Under the pieces are notes generated by a model. That model saw only the letters and a program-made list of their open reading frames with translations, did no database searches and was not told where the DNA came from. The position numbers and the translations under genes were made by a program. Positions 1-9,063 of a stretch of 64,000 nucleotides of DNA are shown here, piece by piece (position 1 is the first letter of the stretch; the number at the start of each line of letters is the position of its first letter). The stretch lies in the NCBI RefSeq assembly GCF_001693515.2, contig NZ_CP042968.1:2356001-2420000 (forward strand), written 5' to 3'. This DNA is from Bradyrhizobium paxllaeri (GTDB lineage: Bacteria > Pseudomonadota > Alphaproteobacteria > Rhizobiales > Xanthobacteraceae).

Positions 1-795
1 GCCTGCGAGGCGACGCTGAACATCGCCAAGCGGCCGGAAATTCTCGAGAAGATGCGGGAGGCGCAGTTCGTCACGGTGTTCTGCGGCATCGAGACGCCGG
101 ATCCCGATGCGCTGCACGCCATGCACAAGGACCACAACATGATGGTCCCGATCCTCGAGGGCATCGAGACCATCAATTCCTACGGCATGGAGGTCGTCTC
201 CGGCATCATCATGGGGCTCGATACCGACAAGCCGGGCACCGCGGATGCGCTGCTCAACTTCGTCGATGAATCGCGGATTCCGCTGCTCACCATCAACCTG
301 CTGCAGGCGCTGCCGAAGACGCCGCTGTGGGACAGGCTGGAGCGCGAGGGGCGCCTGGTCGAGGACGACAGCCGCGATTCCAATGTCGAATTCCTGATGC
401 CCTATGAGGATGTCGTCAGCTCCTGGAAGCGATGCATGGAGATCGCCTACGAGCCCGAAAAGCTGTTCGCGCGCTACCAGTATCAGTGCGACTACACCTA
501 TGCCAACCGCATCAAGGTGCCGGTCGCGCCCGAAATGAAGAGCTGGCGCAACATTCGCCGCGCGCTGATCATGCTGCGCAATATCTTCTGGCAGGTCGGC
601 GTGCGCGGCGACTACAGGCGCGTGTTCTGGAAGTTCGCGATAGGGCGGCTCCGGCGCGGCGATATCGAGGGGTTCATCGGATCGGCCACCATCGCGCATC
701 ATCTGATCAAGTTCGCGCGCGCGGCCTCCGGTGGCCAGCAGAACGCGTCGAACTATTCGATCCGGCTGCGCGAGGCCTCGGTTCCTGCCGAGTAA
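1..795 (+). CDS. hpnP: Hopanoid C-2 methylase HpnP (3' part; B12-binding radical SAM)
   Basis: The reading frame is open from base 1, so the gene begins upstream of the window; about 264 C-terminal residues are visible. HpnP-type enzymes are cobalamin-binding radical SAM methylases that add the C-2 methyl group of 2-methylhopanoids. The visible part is the end of the radical SAM barrel ([23 protein letters not shown]) followed by the DUF4070-type C-terminal region ([16 protein letters not shown], then FARYQYQ and NASNYS). The N-terminal B12 domain and the CxxxCxxC cluster site are outside the window. eutC starts 7 bp after the stop. The assignment rests on resemblance to HpnP as I recall it and on the position just ahead of the hopanoid operon; a DUF4070 paralogue with another substrate cannot be excluded. 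Confidence 0.75.
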   Translation, partial: ACEATLNIAKRPEILEKMREAQFVTVFCGIETPDPDALHAMHKDHNMMVPILEGIETINSYGMEVVSGIIMGLDTDKPGTADALLNFVDESRIPLLTINLLQALPKTPLWDRLEREGRLVEDDSRDSNVEFLMPYEDVVSSWKRCMEIAYEPEKLFARYQYQCDYTYANRIKVPVAPEMKSWRNIRRALIMLRNIFWQVGVRGDYRRVFWKFAIGRLRRGDIEGFIGSATIAHHLIKFARAASGGQQNASNYSIRLREASVPAE

Positions 796-802
796 AGAGC
801 CG

Positions 803-1576
803 ATGAAAACGCCGGCGCCGCCGTCCCGCCCTCTCGAAGCCCTGCGGGAGCTGACGCCGGCGCGCGTCGGCCTCGGCCGTTCCGGCGCGAGCATGCCGAC
901 CGAGGCGCTGCTTGCCTTCACGCTCGATCACGCACGCGCGCGCGACGCCGTTCATGCCGCCTTCGATGCGCCGCATCTGGTTGCCGGATTGGCCGGCCTC
1001 GGCCTTGATGTCAGCGAGGTTTCCAGTCAGGCGCGCGACCGCAGCGACTACCTGCGCCGTCCCGATCTCGGACGCATGTTAGAGTCGGATTCGCGGCGCG
1101 CACTGGAAGAGCGCAGCGGCAGCGCCAGCGAGGTCGTGATCGTGATCGGCGACGGGCTGTCGCCGGCCGCCGTCAATATCCACGCGGTCGAACTGGTTCG
1201 CCATCTCGCGCCGCGCCTGACCGAAGCGGGAATCCGCTGCGGCCATATCGTGATCGCATCCGGCGCGCGCGTGGCGCTCGGCGACGAGATCGGCGCCGTG
1301 TTTGGCGCGCGGCTGGTAGTGATGCTGATCGGCGAGCGGCCCGGCCTGTCGGCACCCGACAGTCTCGGCGCTTATCTGACCTTTGCGCCGCGCATCGGCC
1401 TCACCGACGAGAAGCGCAATTGCGTCTCCAACATCCACGGCGCGGGCCTAAGCTACGATGAGGCCGCCTTCAAGATCGCGTGGCTGGTGCGCGAAGCCAT
1501 CGCGCGAGAGGTCACAGGCGTGGCGCTGAAGGATGAAAGCGGAACCGCGCTGATCGCCGCTAAACCCGCCGACTGA
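803..1576 (+). CDS. eutC: Ethanolamine ammonia-lyase small subunit EutC
   Basis: EutC (257 aa) is the light subunit of adenosylcobalamin-dependent ethanolamine ammonia-lyase, which splits ethanolamine to acetaldehyde and ammonia together with EutB. The family core is visible: [10 protein letters not shown], then [17 protein letters not shown], then [14 protein letters not shown], and a C-terminal [25 protein letters not shown] block. The ATG at 803 was chosen because it lies 7 bp after the hpnP stop; the frame is open further upstream only inside hpnP. EutB is not in the visible sequence, so it must lie upstream or elsewhere. The tight spacing suggests co-transcription with hpnP, joining two cobalamin-related functions. 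Confidence 0.9.
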   Translation: MKTPAPPSRPLEALRELTPARVGLGRSGASMPTEALLAFTLDHARARDAVHAAFDAPHLVAGLAGLGLDVSEVSSQARDRSDYLRRPDLGRMLESDSRRALEERSGSASEVVIVIGDGLSPAAVNIHAVELVRHLAPRLTEAGIRCGHIVIASGARVALGDEIGAVFGARLVVMLIGERPGLSAPDSLGAYLTFAPRIGLTDEKRNCVSNIHGAGLSYDEAAFKIAWLVREAIAREVTGVALKDESGTALIAAKPAD

Positions 1577-1665
1577 GCCTGAAAACGAATCGACATGTGG
1601 CCGCTCCGCCACGGTGAGCCAACCTGCGCCTGATATAAACGACCAAGGAGCGGGCAGGACAGGCG

Positions 1666-3678
1666 ATGGAGACAGCGGGGACGCGAAGCGCGGCGGCTAT
1701 GCATGCGAGCCAGGACGGGTTCCGGCTCGACATCAACGCACTGCGGGCGCTTTCGGTGATCGCCGTCGTCGGCTTTCACTTCCAGATCCCGGGATTCGCC
1801 GGTGGATTCGTCGGCGTCGATGTCTTCCTTGTCATCACCGGCTATCTCATGACGACGAAGGTGCTGAACGACCTGCGGTTCGGCCGCTTTTCGCTGTGGG
1901 CCTTCGTCATGATGCGGATGCGCCGGATCTATCCGGCACTGGCGGTAGCGGTCGCGGTATCCGTCGTCATCGGCTGGTTCGTGACCTTGCCGGCGGAATA
2001 TCTCAAGCACCTGCTGCAGGCGCTCTCCGCGCTGGCCTTCTTCTCCCACTTTGCTTTCAGCAGCGACAATGGCTATTTCGCCATGGCCGCGCAGACCAAG
2101 CCTTTGCTGCACACCTGGTCGCTGTCGCTGGAATGGCAGTTCTACATCTGGATGTCATCAATTGCGTGGCTGGTCTGGCGGCTGGCTTCCCGCGCCAAAT
2201 CATCATTCAGCGCCGTGACGATTGCGCTGCACATCTTCGCCGCGCTGTCGCTGGTGTGGTGTTTATGGGCGAGCCAGCACGATGCGACGGGATCATCGTT
2301 TTTCTCCCTGCGGGCGCGTGCCTGGGAGCCGCTGGCGGGCGGATTGATTGCCGCCGCAGAGATCCGGCGCCGCTCGGAAGGCGTGAAAACGTCATGGCTG
2401 GAATCGCCCGTCATCGCGCTTGCCGGCTGGGCGCTGGTCGCGGGTTGCACCGTCTACCCCATGCCCGAAGCGCAATGGCCGGGCGTGCTCACCATCCTGC
2501 CGATCCTCGGCGCTTCCATGATCGTCGCGGCGCGGCAGGGAGCAGGCGAGGGAAGTCTGCTCGCGCTATCTCCGGTCCAGCGCATCGGCGACTGGTCCTA
2601 CTCGATCTATTTGTGGCACTGGCCGATCTGGGTATTCGCCTTGAGCTGGCTTGCGGTACGCGATTATGAGATCGGAGCCGCGCAAAAGATAGCGATGGTG
2701 CTCGCCTCGCTGGCGCTCGGCGCGCTTTCGTATCGCTATGTCGAACAACCGGTCCGAACGCAGCGCGCTTTCTGGACGCCGCGCGTCTTGCTGACTGGTT
2801 CGCTCGTCTCGTTCGCCGTATTCGCCGGCTTCGCGTCGCTGGCGTTCCTCAACCAAGGTTTTCCGGGCAGGCTGCCGGACTATCTGCTGCCGGCTGAGCT
2901 CGCGCGAAGAACCAACACGCCACGCGACGAGTGTTTCCGGAACGCAAACTCCATGAGGAAGGCGACCGAGGTCTATTGCAGTTTCGGCAGTGCGCCAGCC
3001 GCGGGCAGATCATCGGCGATCCTGTGGGGAGATTCCTTTGCCAACCAGTATCTCGACCCGATTTCGTCGGCCGCGCTGGCCAACGGCATTCACGGGCTGA
3101 TCGCGACACAGAGCGGGTGCAGGGCCTTCGTCGACGATGTGGCAGGCCATGGCTATCAGCCGCCATGCCGGCAATTCAACCGCAGCACGCTTGATTTCGT
3201 GTTGGCGCAGACGGAGCCGAGCATCGTCGTGCTTGGCAGCATATGGGGCACCGCGGCTGAGGTTTCTGTTCTGGTGGACCGGCTGCTCTCGGCAGGCAAG
3301 ACCGTCGTCTTCATCATGCCGTTACTGCATATCGGCTTCGACGTGCCGCAGCGATGGATCGAAAACCAGATCCGCGCGGGCAAGGCGATCGAGGAATGGA
3401 AGGTCGATGCCGACCCCGACCTGACGATGAGTGTCTTCCGGAATGAGATTGCGCACGCCCTCGACCGGCACCGGGATAATCCGCATTTCGTGACGGTGGA
3501 CCCGATGTCCGTCGTCTGCGAGCACGGATATTGCTACCTGGTCCGGAACGGACAGGCCAATTTCCGCGACACCGCGCACATTTCCAACGTCAATGCGAGC
3601 CAGTATGCCGGCCTGTTCGACGCCGCGTTCAAGGCCGCGCTCCGCGCCGGGACGGAAGCGGAGAAGAAAAAAGACTGA
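1666..3678 (+). CDS. AT3 acyltransferase with C-terminal SGNH domain (OafA type)
   Basis: A 670-aa membrane acyltransferase. Residues about 18-370 form the acyltransferase-3 domain with roughly ten membrane segments; the opening FRLDINALRALSVIAVV is typical and the family His lies in FHFQIPGF. A C-terminal periplasmic SGNH-like domain follows (about 430-660), with GDSFANQY near residue 454 and the DxxH catalytic pair as DTAH near residue 634. Such fusions O-acetylate lipopolysaccharide, exopolysaccharide or other envelope glycans; the substrate cannot be read here. The start could also be the ATG at 1699. It sits between eutC and the exporter gene without obvious coupling to either, so its place in the hopanoid locus may be an insertion rather than a functional link. 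Confidence 0.88.
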   Translation: METAGTRSAAAMHASQDGFRLDINALRALSVIAVVGFHFQIPGFAGGFVGVDVFLVITGYLMTTKVLNDLRFGRFSLWAFVMMRMRRIYPALAVAVAVSVVIGWFVTLPAEYLKHLLQALSALAFFSHFAFSSDNGYFAMAAQTKPLLHTWSLSLEWQFYIWMSSIAWLVWRLASRAKSSFSAVTIALHIFAALSLVWCLWASQHDATGSSFFSLRARAWEPLAGGLIAAAEIRRRSEGVKTSWLESPVIALAGWALVAGCTVYPMPEAQWPGVLTILPILGASMIVAARQGAGEGSLLALSPVQRIGDWSYSIYLWHWPIWVFALSWLAVRDYEIGAAQKIAMVLASLALGALSYRYVEQPVRTQRAFWTPRVLLTGSLVSFAVFAGFASLAFLNQGFPGRLPDYLLPAELARRTNTPRDECFRNANSMRKATEVYCSFGSAPAAGRSSAILWGDSFANQYLDPISSAALANGIHGLIATQSGCRAFVDDVAGHGYQPPCRQFNRSTLDFVLAQTEPSIVVLGSIWGTAAEVSVLVDRLLSAGKTVVFIMPLLHIGFDVPQRWIENQIRAGKAIEEWKVDADPDLTMSVFRNEIAHALDRHRDNPHFVTVDPMSVVCEHGYCYLVRNGQANFRDTAHISNVNASQYAGLFDAAFKAALRAGTEAEKKKD

Positions 3679-4017
3679 GCGGCGTGCAGCTCGCCTCGCG
3701 CGTGCCGTTTCTCGAAAAATTGACCGGAAGTAGTCGCACCGCGCCGGCACGCCCGGGGTTGGCATAATCCGTCAGGACCCTGCTGGTGGGTGTGGCAAAT
3801 CAGAGACTTAACGTGGATTTTCGTCATCTTCATGCCGATTTGCCCTCTCCCGCATGCTTGCCGGACGGGGCTCCGCCCTGTAAAACGGCGCCGGTTAATT
3901 TACCGCGTGATTTCAATGGTTAGCGCCGATCGGATGATGGTTGTCAAAGCCGCTTTCGCGCCACCAACTGCATAAGCCAAGCTGCACGAACAGGCCGACG
4001 TGAGAACTGGACAGGGT
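3679..4017. other. Intergenic stretch without a gene
   Basis: About 340 bp between the acyltransferase and the MMPL exporter. No convincing reading frame, RNA or strong terminator was seen. It presumably carries the promoter of the exporter gene; no confident promoter hexamers can be named. Confidence 0.4.
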
Positions 4018-6411
4018 ATGCTCGACAAGAACTCCGAAAGTCGCGTCCACGTCGAAGCCATCGAGGAGCCGCCGCCGCCAGGCAAGAGCATCGCCTTCGG
4101 GCTCGAGCGCATGGGCCTGATCGCGGTCAAGGCGCCGATCCTGTCCATGATCATTCTCGCCGCGCTGGTCGTGGCCGCGCTGTTCGGTATCCAGCGGATC
4201 AAGATCGACGACTCCCTGAGCCAGTTGTTCCGCTCCGACTCCAAGGACTACAAGCAATACGAGGCCGTGACCAAGCGCTTCCCGGCGACCGAATTCGACG
4301 TGCTCGTCGTGGTCGAGGGCAAGACGCTGATGGCGCGCGAGAACCTCGAAAAGATCCGCGAGATGGTCACGGACCTGCAACTGGTCGAGGGCGTGCGCGG
4401 TCTGGTCTCGCTGTTTTCGGCGCGCCAGGCGCCGGAGCCCGGCAAACTGCCGGCCGCGCTGTTCCCGCCCGAACTGCCGCAAGGCGCCGCCTACGACAAG
4501 TTCGTCGAGACCGTCAAATCCAACGAGATCATTCGCGGCAAGCTGTTGTCGGAGGACGGCACGCTCGCGCTGATCGTGCTGTCGCTGGAGCCGAACGTCG
4601 TTTCCTCAAACGAGCTCGGCAAGGTGGTCGGCGAAATGCGGAAGATCATGGCCGACGATTTGTCGGGCAGCGGTCTTAACGCCCAACTCTCCGGCGTTCC
4701 CGTCATGCAGCTCGAGATCCGCAACGCGGTCAAGCGCGACGGGCTGACCTACAACATCCTCGGCATCCTGGCTGGCTGCATCATCGCGATCATCTTCTTC
4801 CGAAAGATATCGTTCATGGTGGTCGCGGCCTTTCCGCCGATCATCGCAATCCTGCTCGCGCTCGGCGGCCTCGGCTGGGCCGGTTTCAATCTCAACATGT
4901 TCCTGAACGTGATGACGCCGCTCATCATGGTGATCAGCTTCTCGGACTCGATGCAGCTGACGTTCGCGGCGCGCGACCGCCTGATCGCGGGCCAGGACAA
5001 GCTGACCGCGTTCACCAACGCCGTGCTGGTGGTGGGCCCCGCCTGTGTGCTCACTCACGGCACCGCCGGCATCTCGTTCATCGCCCTGCAGTTCTCCGAT
5101 TCCGAGCTGATCCGAAAATTCGGCGAGGCTGGCCTTGCCGCCACCATCATCGCCTTAATTGCGGTTCTGTCGCTGGTGCCGGTGTTCGGCGTGCTGTTCG
5201 TCCGCAACGAGAAGATCTTTGCCGTCAAATTCCAGAGCGCCGACGCCGGCGTTCAGGCGCTGCGCAATTTCTGCTACTGGATCGCGGTGCGCATGGTCGG
5301 CCGTCCCGGGCTGTTCAGCCTGCTCGCGTTGCTGCTCGTCGCGGGCCTCGGCTTCATCTACGCTACGCTGGAGCCGCGTTATCGCCTCGCCGACCAGGTG
5401 CCGGACAAGCGGCAGGCGGTGGCGGCATCGAGCCGTCTTGACGCCAAGCTGACCGGAGCCAATCCGATTGACGTGCTGATCGAATTCCCCAAGGGTGCCT
5501 CGCTCTATGCGCCGGAGACGTTGAAGACGATCGCCGAGGTTCACGCGATGGTCGAGAAGTCGGCCGGCGTCGGCAACGTCTGGTCGCTCGAAACCTTGCG
5601 CCGCTGGCTCGCCGAGAAAGCCGGCAGCAGCGACGTCGAAACGTTGAAGCAATATGTCAGCGTGATCCCGGAGCATCTGGTTCGCCGCTTCATCTCGGCC
5701 AATCAGGATGCGGTGGTGGTTTCGGGACGCGTTCCCGATCTCGATTCGAGCGCGATCCTCCCCGTGGTCGACAAGCTCGACAAGGCGCTAGACAAGGTGC
5801 GGGCCGAGCATCCCGGCTTTGAAATCGCAGTCACCGGCCTGTCAGCGATTGCCGCGCGCAACAGCGCCAACATGATCGACAAGCTCAATCACGGCCTGAC
5901 GATCGAATTTCTCATAGTTGCGGTCTTCATCGGCCTCGCATTCCGCTCGGTCGTCGTGATGTTCTCCTGCATCCTGCCCGGCATTTTCCCGGTGGTGGCA
6001 TCGGGCACGGTGCTGTGGATACTGGGCGAGGGCCTGCAATTTGCCAGTGTCGTCGCGCTGACGGTATCGTTCGGACTCGGCCTGTCCGCCACCATCCACT
6101 TCCTCAATCGCCTGCGGCTGGAGAGCAAGCCGGGCGTGACGCCGGAACTGGCGGTGGAGCGCGCCACCGTGCTGGTCGGCCCCGCGCTGATCCTGACCAC
6201 GGTGGTGCTGGCCTGCGGTCTCGTCGTCACCGTGTTCTCCGACCTACCGTCGCTGCGGCTGTTCGGCTGGCTCAGCGCGTTCTCGATGATCGCAGCACTG
6301 GTAGCTGACCTCTTCATCCTGCGGCCGACCTCGATGTTCCTGATCAATCTGTCGGAGAAGATTCGCGGGATCGACCACACCAAGCCGGCGGAGAACAAGC
6401 CTGCCGGATAA
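4018..6411 (+). CDS. MMPL/RND-family exporter in the hopanoid locus
   Basis: A 797-aa RND-superfamily permease of the MMPL type. A first membrane helix (about 35-57) leads into a periplasmic domain, then a block of helices from about 242 (YNILGILAGCIIAIIFF), a second lone helix near 432, another periplasmic domain and a final helix block from about 627. This two-fold layout matches predicted RND exporters such as HpnN, but it is a different gene from the hpnN called at 17520 and shares only architecture with it. The ATG at 4018 was preferred to an in-frame GTG at 4000 because a GGA lies about 8 bp upstream. It probably moves a lipid or hopanoid-related substrate; that is inferred from family and position only. 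Confidence 0.85.
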   Translation: MLDKNSESRVHVEAIEEPPPPGKSIAFGLERMGLIAVKAPILSMIILAALVVAALFGIQRIKIDDSLSQLFRSDSKDYKQYEAVTKRFPATEFDVLVVVEGKTLMARENLEKIREMVTDLQLVEGVRGLVSLFSARQAPEPGKLPAALFPPELPQGAAYDKFVETVKSNEIIRGKLLSEDGTLALIVLSLEPNVVSSNELGKVVGEMRKIMADDLSGSGLNAQLSGVPVMQLEIRNAVKRDGLTYNILGILAGCIIAIIFFRKISFMVVAAFPPIIAILLALGGLGWAGFNLNMFLNVMTPLIMVISFSDSMQLTFAARDRLIAGQDKLTAFTNAVLVVGPACVLTHGTAGISFIALQFSDSELIRKFGEAGLAATIIALIAVLSLVPVFGVLFVRNEKIFAVKFQSADAGVQALRNFCYWIAVRMVGRPGLFSLLALLLVAGLGFIYATLEPRYRLADQVPDKRQAVAASSRLDAKLTGANPIDVLIEFPKGASLYAPETLKTIAEVHAMVEKSAGVGNVWSLETLRRWLAEKAGSSDVETLKQYVSVIPEHLVRRFISANQDAVVVSGRVPDLDSSAILPVVDKLDKALDKVRAEHPGFEIAVTGLSAIAARNSANMIDKLNHGLTIEFLIVAVFIGLAFRSVVVMFSCILPGIFPVVASGTVLWILGEGLQFASVVALTVSFGLGLSATIHFLNRLRLESKPGVTPELAVERATVLVGPALILTTVVLACGLVVTVFSDLPSLRLFGWLSAFSMIAALVADLFILRPTSMFLINLSEKIRGIDHTKPAENKPAG

Positions 6412-6433
6412 CTACGTTTTCGAGCGAAGCAGG

Positions 6434-6454
6434 CCCTCGGACTTGATCCGAGGG
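6434..6454. repeat. Short perfect inverted repeat after the MMPL gene
   Basis: CCCTCGGA and TCCGAGGG flank a 5-base loop about 22 bp after the exporter stop. No T-run follows, so it is more likely a palindromic repeat fragment than a clear terminator. Confidence 0.45.
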
Positions 6455-6565
6455 TGGATCCTGGTTCGCGTAAAGAAGACGCGTCAAACAAAAAAGCGAG
6501 AGCCGGATACGGCTCGAGCATAACAAGGGCTACCGATCAACGGCAGCCGAAGAGAGGCCGAGGAA

Positions 6566-7624
6566 ATGACGTCTGCAGGATTAGCCGCTCGCCCTGCGGC
6601 CGACGCTGCCGCCTACCGCGCGGTCGAGCACATCTACCATTCCTATCTCACCGGGCTGATCCTCATGCTGGCCTCGCGGGCGGGCGCGCCGCGCGCGGCC
6701 GAGGTGGTGTTCCGCACCTTTCGCCGCCAGCAACTGGCGCGCTTCCTGCCCGGATTGAAGAAGCTCGGTCTCGACAAGCTCCCGCATGCGGTGGCCTGCG
6801 CGCAATATCACTATCTCTCGAACCAGGTCGGCGGCGTGAAGGTCGAATATGTCTACGAGAGCGACACCAAGGCCTGGGTGCGTTATCCGCCGCCGCGCTG
6901 GATCTGGTCGGGCACCGCCATCTGCGGCATTCCGTCCGAAGTGTCGCGGGCGATGCTGCGCGGATGGCACGCCAACAACGGCGTGGTGCTCGGCAATCCC
7001 AGGCTCGGCTTTGTCTGCACCGGCCAGACCGTTGACGGCCAGCCGGGGCTGGAAGGTTACTACAAGGAGTGGGATTGCGATCTGGCGCCGGAGGAGCGGC
7101 TGCAGTTTTCGCCCGGCGAGCGCTGCCCTCCGTTCCGCGCCGATCTGGCGCCGCGCCTGCCCGAGAACACGTGGCCCGAGGAACGGCTGCAAAAGGTGCT
7201 GCGCAATTATGCGATGGAATACGTCACCTCGATCGTGCCTGAAACCATCGTCGTGCTCGGTCCGGAGGAGGGCGGCCATCTCGCCGGCGCCGCCGCGCGG
7301 CTGGTCGGGATGCACACTTTCGACGACGTCGCCGCGATGCTGGGCGGGGTCGAAGCGGGCGCGGCCGGTTTTGCAGCGGCCTTCGCCCGGCTGTCGCGCG
7401 CGCAGGATGACGATGCCGAACTGAGGCTGGATGGCGCGCATGCGACCGTGCGCCAGACATCGTGGCGGCTGATGGCGGAGCGCGAAGCGCTGTCGCCCGC
7501 CGTGTTCGATGCGTGGAACGAATTGTGGGTGGGCGCCGCACTGGCGCATGACCGTTTCATGCGCGTCGACGTCACCGAACGCCGCGACCGAGGCGACGTG
7601 CATTGGGCGTGGCAATTCCGCTAG
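6566..7624 (+). CDS. Conserved protein of unknown function in the hopanoid locus
   Basis: A 352-aa protein that I do not recognise as any characterised family. The start is well supported by GAGGAA directly upstream. There is no signal peptide and no clear membrane segment. The middle is rich in aromatic residues and Gly/Pro (VRYPPPRWIWSG, then GYYKEWDCDLAPEERL), suggesting a globular soluble enzyme or ligand-binding protein. It lies 154 bp after the MMPL exporter in the same direction, between hpnP and the squalene/hopene operon. A link to hopanoid metabolism or transport is therefore plausible but is only contextual. Confidence 0.75.
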   Translation: MTSAGLAARPAADAAAYRAVEHIYHSYLTGLILMLASRAGAPRAAEVVFRTFRRQQLARFLPGLKKLGLDKLPHAVACAQYHYLSNQVGGVKVEYVYESDTKAWVRYPPPRWIWSGTAICGIPSEVSRAMLRGWHANNGVVLGNPRLGFVCTGQTVDGQPGLEGYYKEWDCDLAPEERLQFSPGERCPPFRADLAPRLPENTWPEERLQKVLRNYAMEYVTSIVPETIVVLGPEEGGHLAGAAARLVGMHTFDDVAAMLGGVEAGAAGFAAAFARLSRAQDDDAELRLDGAHATVRQTSWRLMAEREALSPAVFDAWNELWVGAALAHDRFMRVDVTERRDRGDVHWAWQFR

Positions 7625-7641
7625 GCGGTCGCCAAAATGAA

Positions 7642-7671
7642 AATGGCGGCGCTCCGGGGGAGGCCGCCATT
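7642..7671 (-). terminator. Stem-loop terminator of the leftward secreted-protein gene
   Basis: AATGGCGGC and GCCGCCATT form a perfect 9-bp stem between two convergent genes. Read leftward, the stem is followed by the T-rich run CATTTTCATTTT, which fits a Rho-independent terminator for the gene at 7694-8197. Rightward there is no T-run. Confidence 0.65.
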
Positions 7672-7693
7672 GACGCGTCGCTTGAAGAGCCTA

Positions 7694-8197
7694 TCAGGTC
7701 TTGGTCATCGTGATCTTGACGCCGCGGATCTCGCCCTTGGAGTCGATCTGCACGCTCTGTTTGTTGCCGGTGGTGCGCAAATTCAGGTTGGCTGCAAATC
7801 CGGAAGCCTCGACGAACACGTCGATCTGGCCGCCGCCGGCGGTGCCCTGCAGGTTGCCGAAGATGTTGCGGCTCTTTTCGCTCCAGTTGCCGGAGATGCG
7901 CTCACCCTGGCTGGTGACGTCGCTCGACAGATCGAATTTGTAGCTGTCGCTGGCGCAGTGCAGGTTCTGCTTCAGGCCGAGCCCGTTGGCGTTGACCTTG
8001 TAGTCGGCCTTGCAGCGGATGTTCTCGGTGGTGCCGTTGGAGAGGGCGACCGTGCCGGTGCCGCTCCAGTTTCCGTCGAAGCCGGCAAACGGGCCCCCCG
8101 CCTGGGCATGGCCTGCGGTGGCCGACAACATGAGCGCGGCGCCGACGCCGACCACTGCGAGAGCCTGACCGAACAAGCTGGAACCAAACAGTTTCAT
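7694..8197 (-). CDS. Small secreted protein, unknown function
   Basis: A 167-aa protein with a clear Sec signal peptide: basic start, hydrophobic stretch to about residue 27, and cleavage likely after GHAQA near residue 33. The mature part opens with GFDGNWSGTGTVALSNG and is rich in Gly, Ser, Asn and Asp with alternating hydrophobics, suggesting a small beta-structured periplasmic protein; two Cys residues (IRCKAD, LHCASD) could form a disulfide. The N-terminal GNWSGTG pattern recurs in other small rhizobial secreted proteins, but no function is known to me. It is transcribed against the hopanoid genes. Confidence 0.8.
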   Translation of the reverse strand: MKLFGSSLFGQALAVVGVGAALMLSATAGHAQAGGPFAGFDGNWSGTGTVALSNGTTENIRCKADYKVNANGLGLKQNLHCASDSYKFDLSSDVTSQGERISGNWSEKSRNIFGNLQGTAGGGQIDVFVEASGFAANLNLRTTGNKQSVQIDSKGEIRGVKITMTKT

Positions 8198-8633
8198 TGT
8201 AGCTTTCCCATCAAAATAGACGCTCTTTGCAAAGATACGTCTCGCCGCATCGAAGATTTAGTGTTCCCGCAGTACCTTAGGTTCAAATGACGGAGTGCAG
8301 TTTCCGCCGGTCGCGGCGGGAAATGGGCACAAGCGGCCGGCTGGAATCGATCGTTCACATCGGCCCCGTCGCTGCAGGATCTAGCTTTGCGCCGCGTCGT
8401 CTGCAATATCCAATTGCTGGACAGTTGTTGCAAAAATACACGTTAAATATCAGTTGGTTATTTAACGTGCTGAAGTCGTCGTCGATGTCGCCGCAAATTT
8501 GGCCGCATTTGGCATGCTTGTCCTTTGCACGCTGCTGCGTTACGCGGCGCCTGTCATCCAAACAAATCCGTCCCGGCAAGGCCGAAACGCAAATCGGGAA
8601 CAGGGTTTCATGCTGCCGAAATGAAGGAATACG
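8198..8633. other. Divergent intergenic region with an AT-rich palindrome
   Basis: 436 bp between two divergent secreted-protein genes. It must hold promoters for both. The only notable structure is the AT-rich inverted repeat at 8439-8469, listed separately. No coding potential was seen. Confidence 0.5.
8439..8469. promoter_or_regulatory. Perfect AT-rich 11-bp inverted repeat
   Basis: CACGTTAAATA and TATTTAACGTG are exact reverse complements separated by 9 bases, in a locally AT-rich patch of an otherwise GC-rich region. It is about 165 bp upstream of the Cys-rich protein start and 240 bp upstream of the divergent gene. It could be a dimeric regulator's operator or the terminator of an unannotated small RNA. 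Confidence 0.45.
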
Positions 8634-8870
8634 ATGCGCAAATCTCTCCTGGCCCTCACCTTGTTGTCGATCTCGGTCTCGTCGACCGCCACCTTCGCCC
8701 AGCAGCGCAGCGGAACGGCGGAGGAGCAGAAGGCCTGTACGCGCGACGTGCAGAAGTTCTGCCGTCCGGTCATCGATCAGGGCGATCTGACGATCCTGGC
8801 CTGCCTCAAGGAAAACCGGTCCAAGATCAGCCAGGCCTGCAACCAGGTTCTCAAGAACAACGGCCAATAA
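8634..8870 (+). CDS. Secreted cysteine-rich-repeat protein
   Basis: A 78-aa exported protein with a signal peptide ending near TFAQ (residue 23). The mature part has four Cys residues (KACTRDVQKFCRPV, ILACLKEN, QACNQVL) in the spacing of the cysteine-rich GLG1-type repeat found in small alphaproteobacterial periplasmic proteins, probably forming two disulfides. AAGGA lies 8 bp upstream of the ATG. A weak 6-bp hairpin (GACGCT/AGCGTC, 8871-8884) follows the stop. Function unknown; it lies just ahead of hpnC, but its own terminator-like hairpin suggests separate expression. Confidence 0.8.
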   Translation: MRKSLLALTLLSISVSSTATFAQQRSGTAEEQKACTRDVQKFCRPVIDQGDLTILACLKENRSKISQACNQVLKNNGQ

Positions 8871-9006
8871 GACGCTTCAGCGTCCGTTAACCCTCGCGGC
8901 AAAGCCATTTTTCGGCTCTATGACGCGCGTCACGGGCGGGGCTAATCAGCCCATATAGCATTGGTTTTGGCTGCGGATTCCCCTATATGGGGCCCGCGAT
9001 CACCCC

Positions 9007-9032
9007 GCATGCGCCGAAGCATCGGCGCATGC
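9007..9032. promoter_or_regulatory. Perfect 11-bp hairpin in the hpnC leader
   Basis: GCATGCGCCGA and TCGGCGCATGC are exact reverse complements around a 4-base loop (AGCA). The structure ends 31 bp before the hpnC start codon and has no T-run. It may affect leader RNA folding or translation of the squalene operon, or be a regulator site. Confidence 0.45.
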
Positions 9033-9063
9033 CGCCAATCCCGATTGATGTAGCCAGTTCCTG

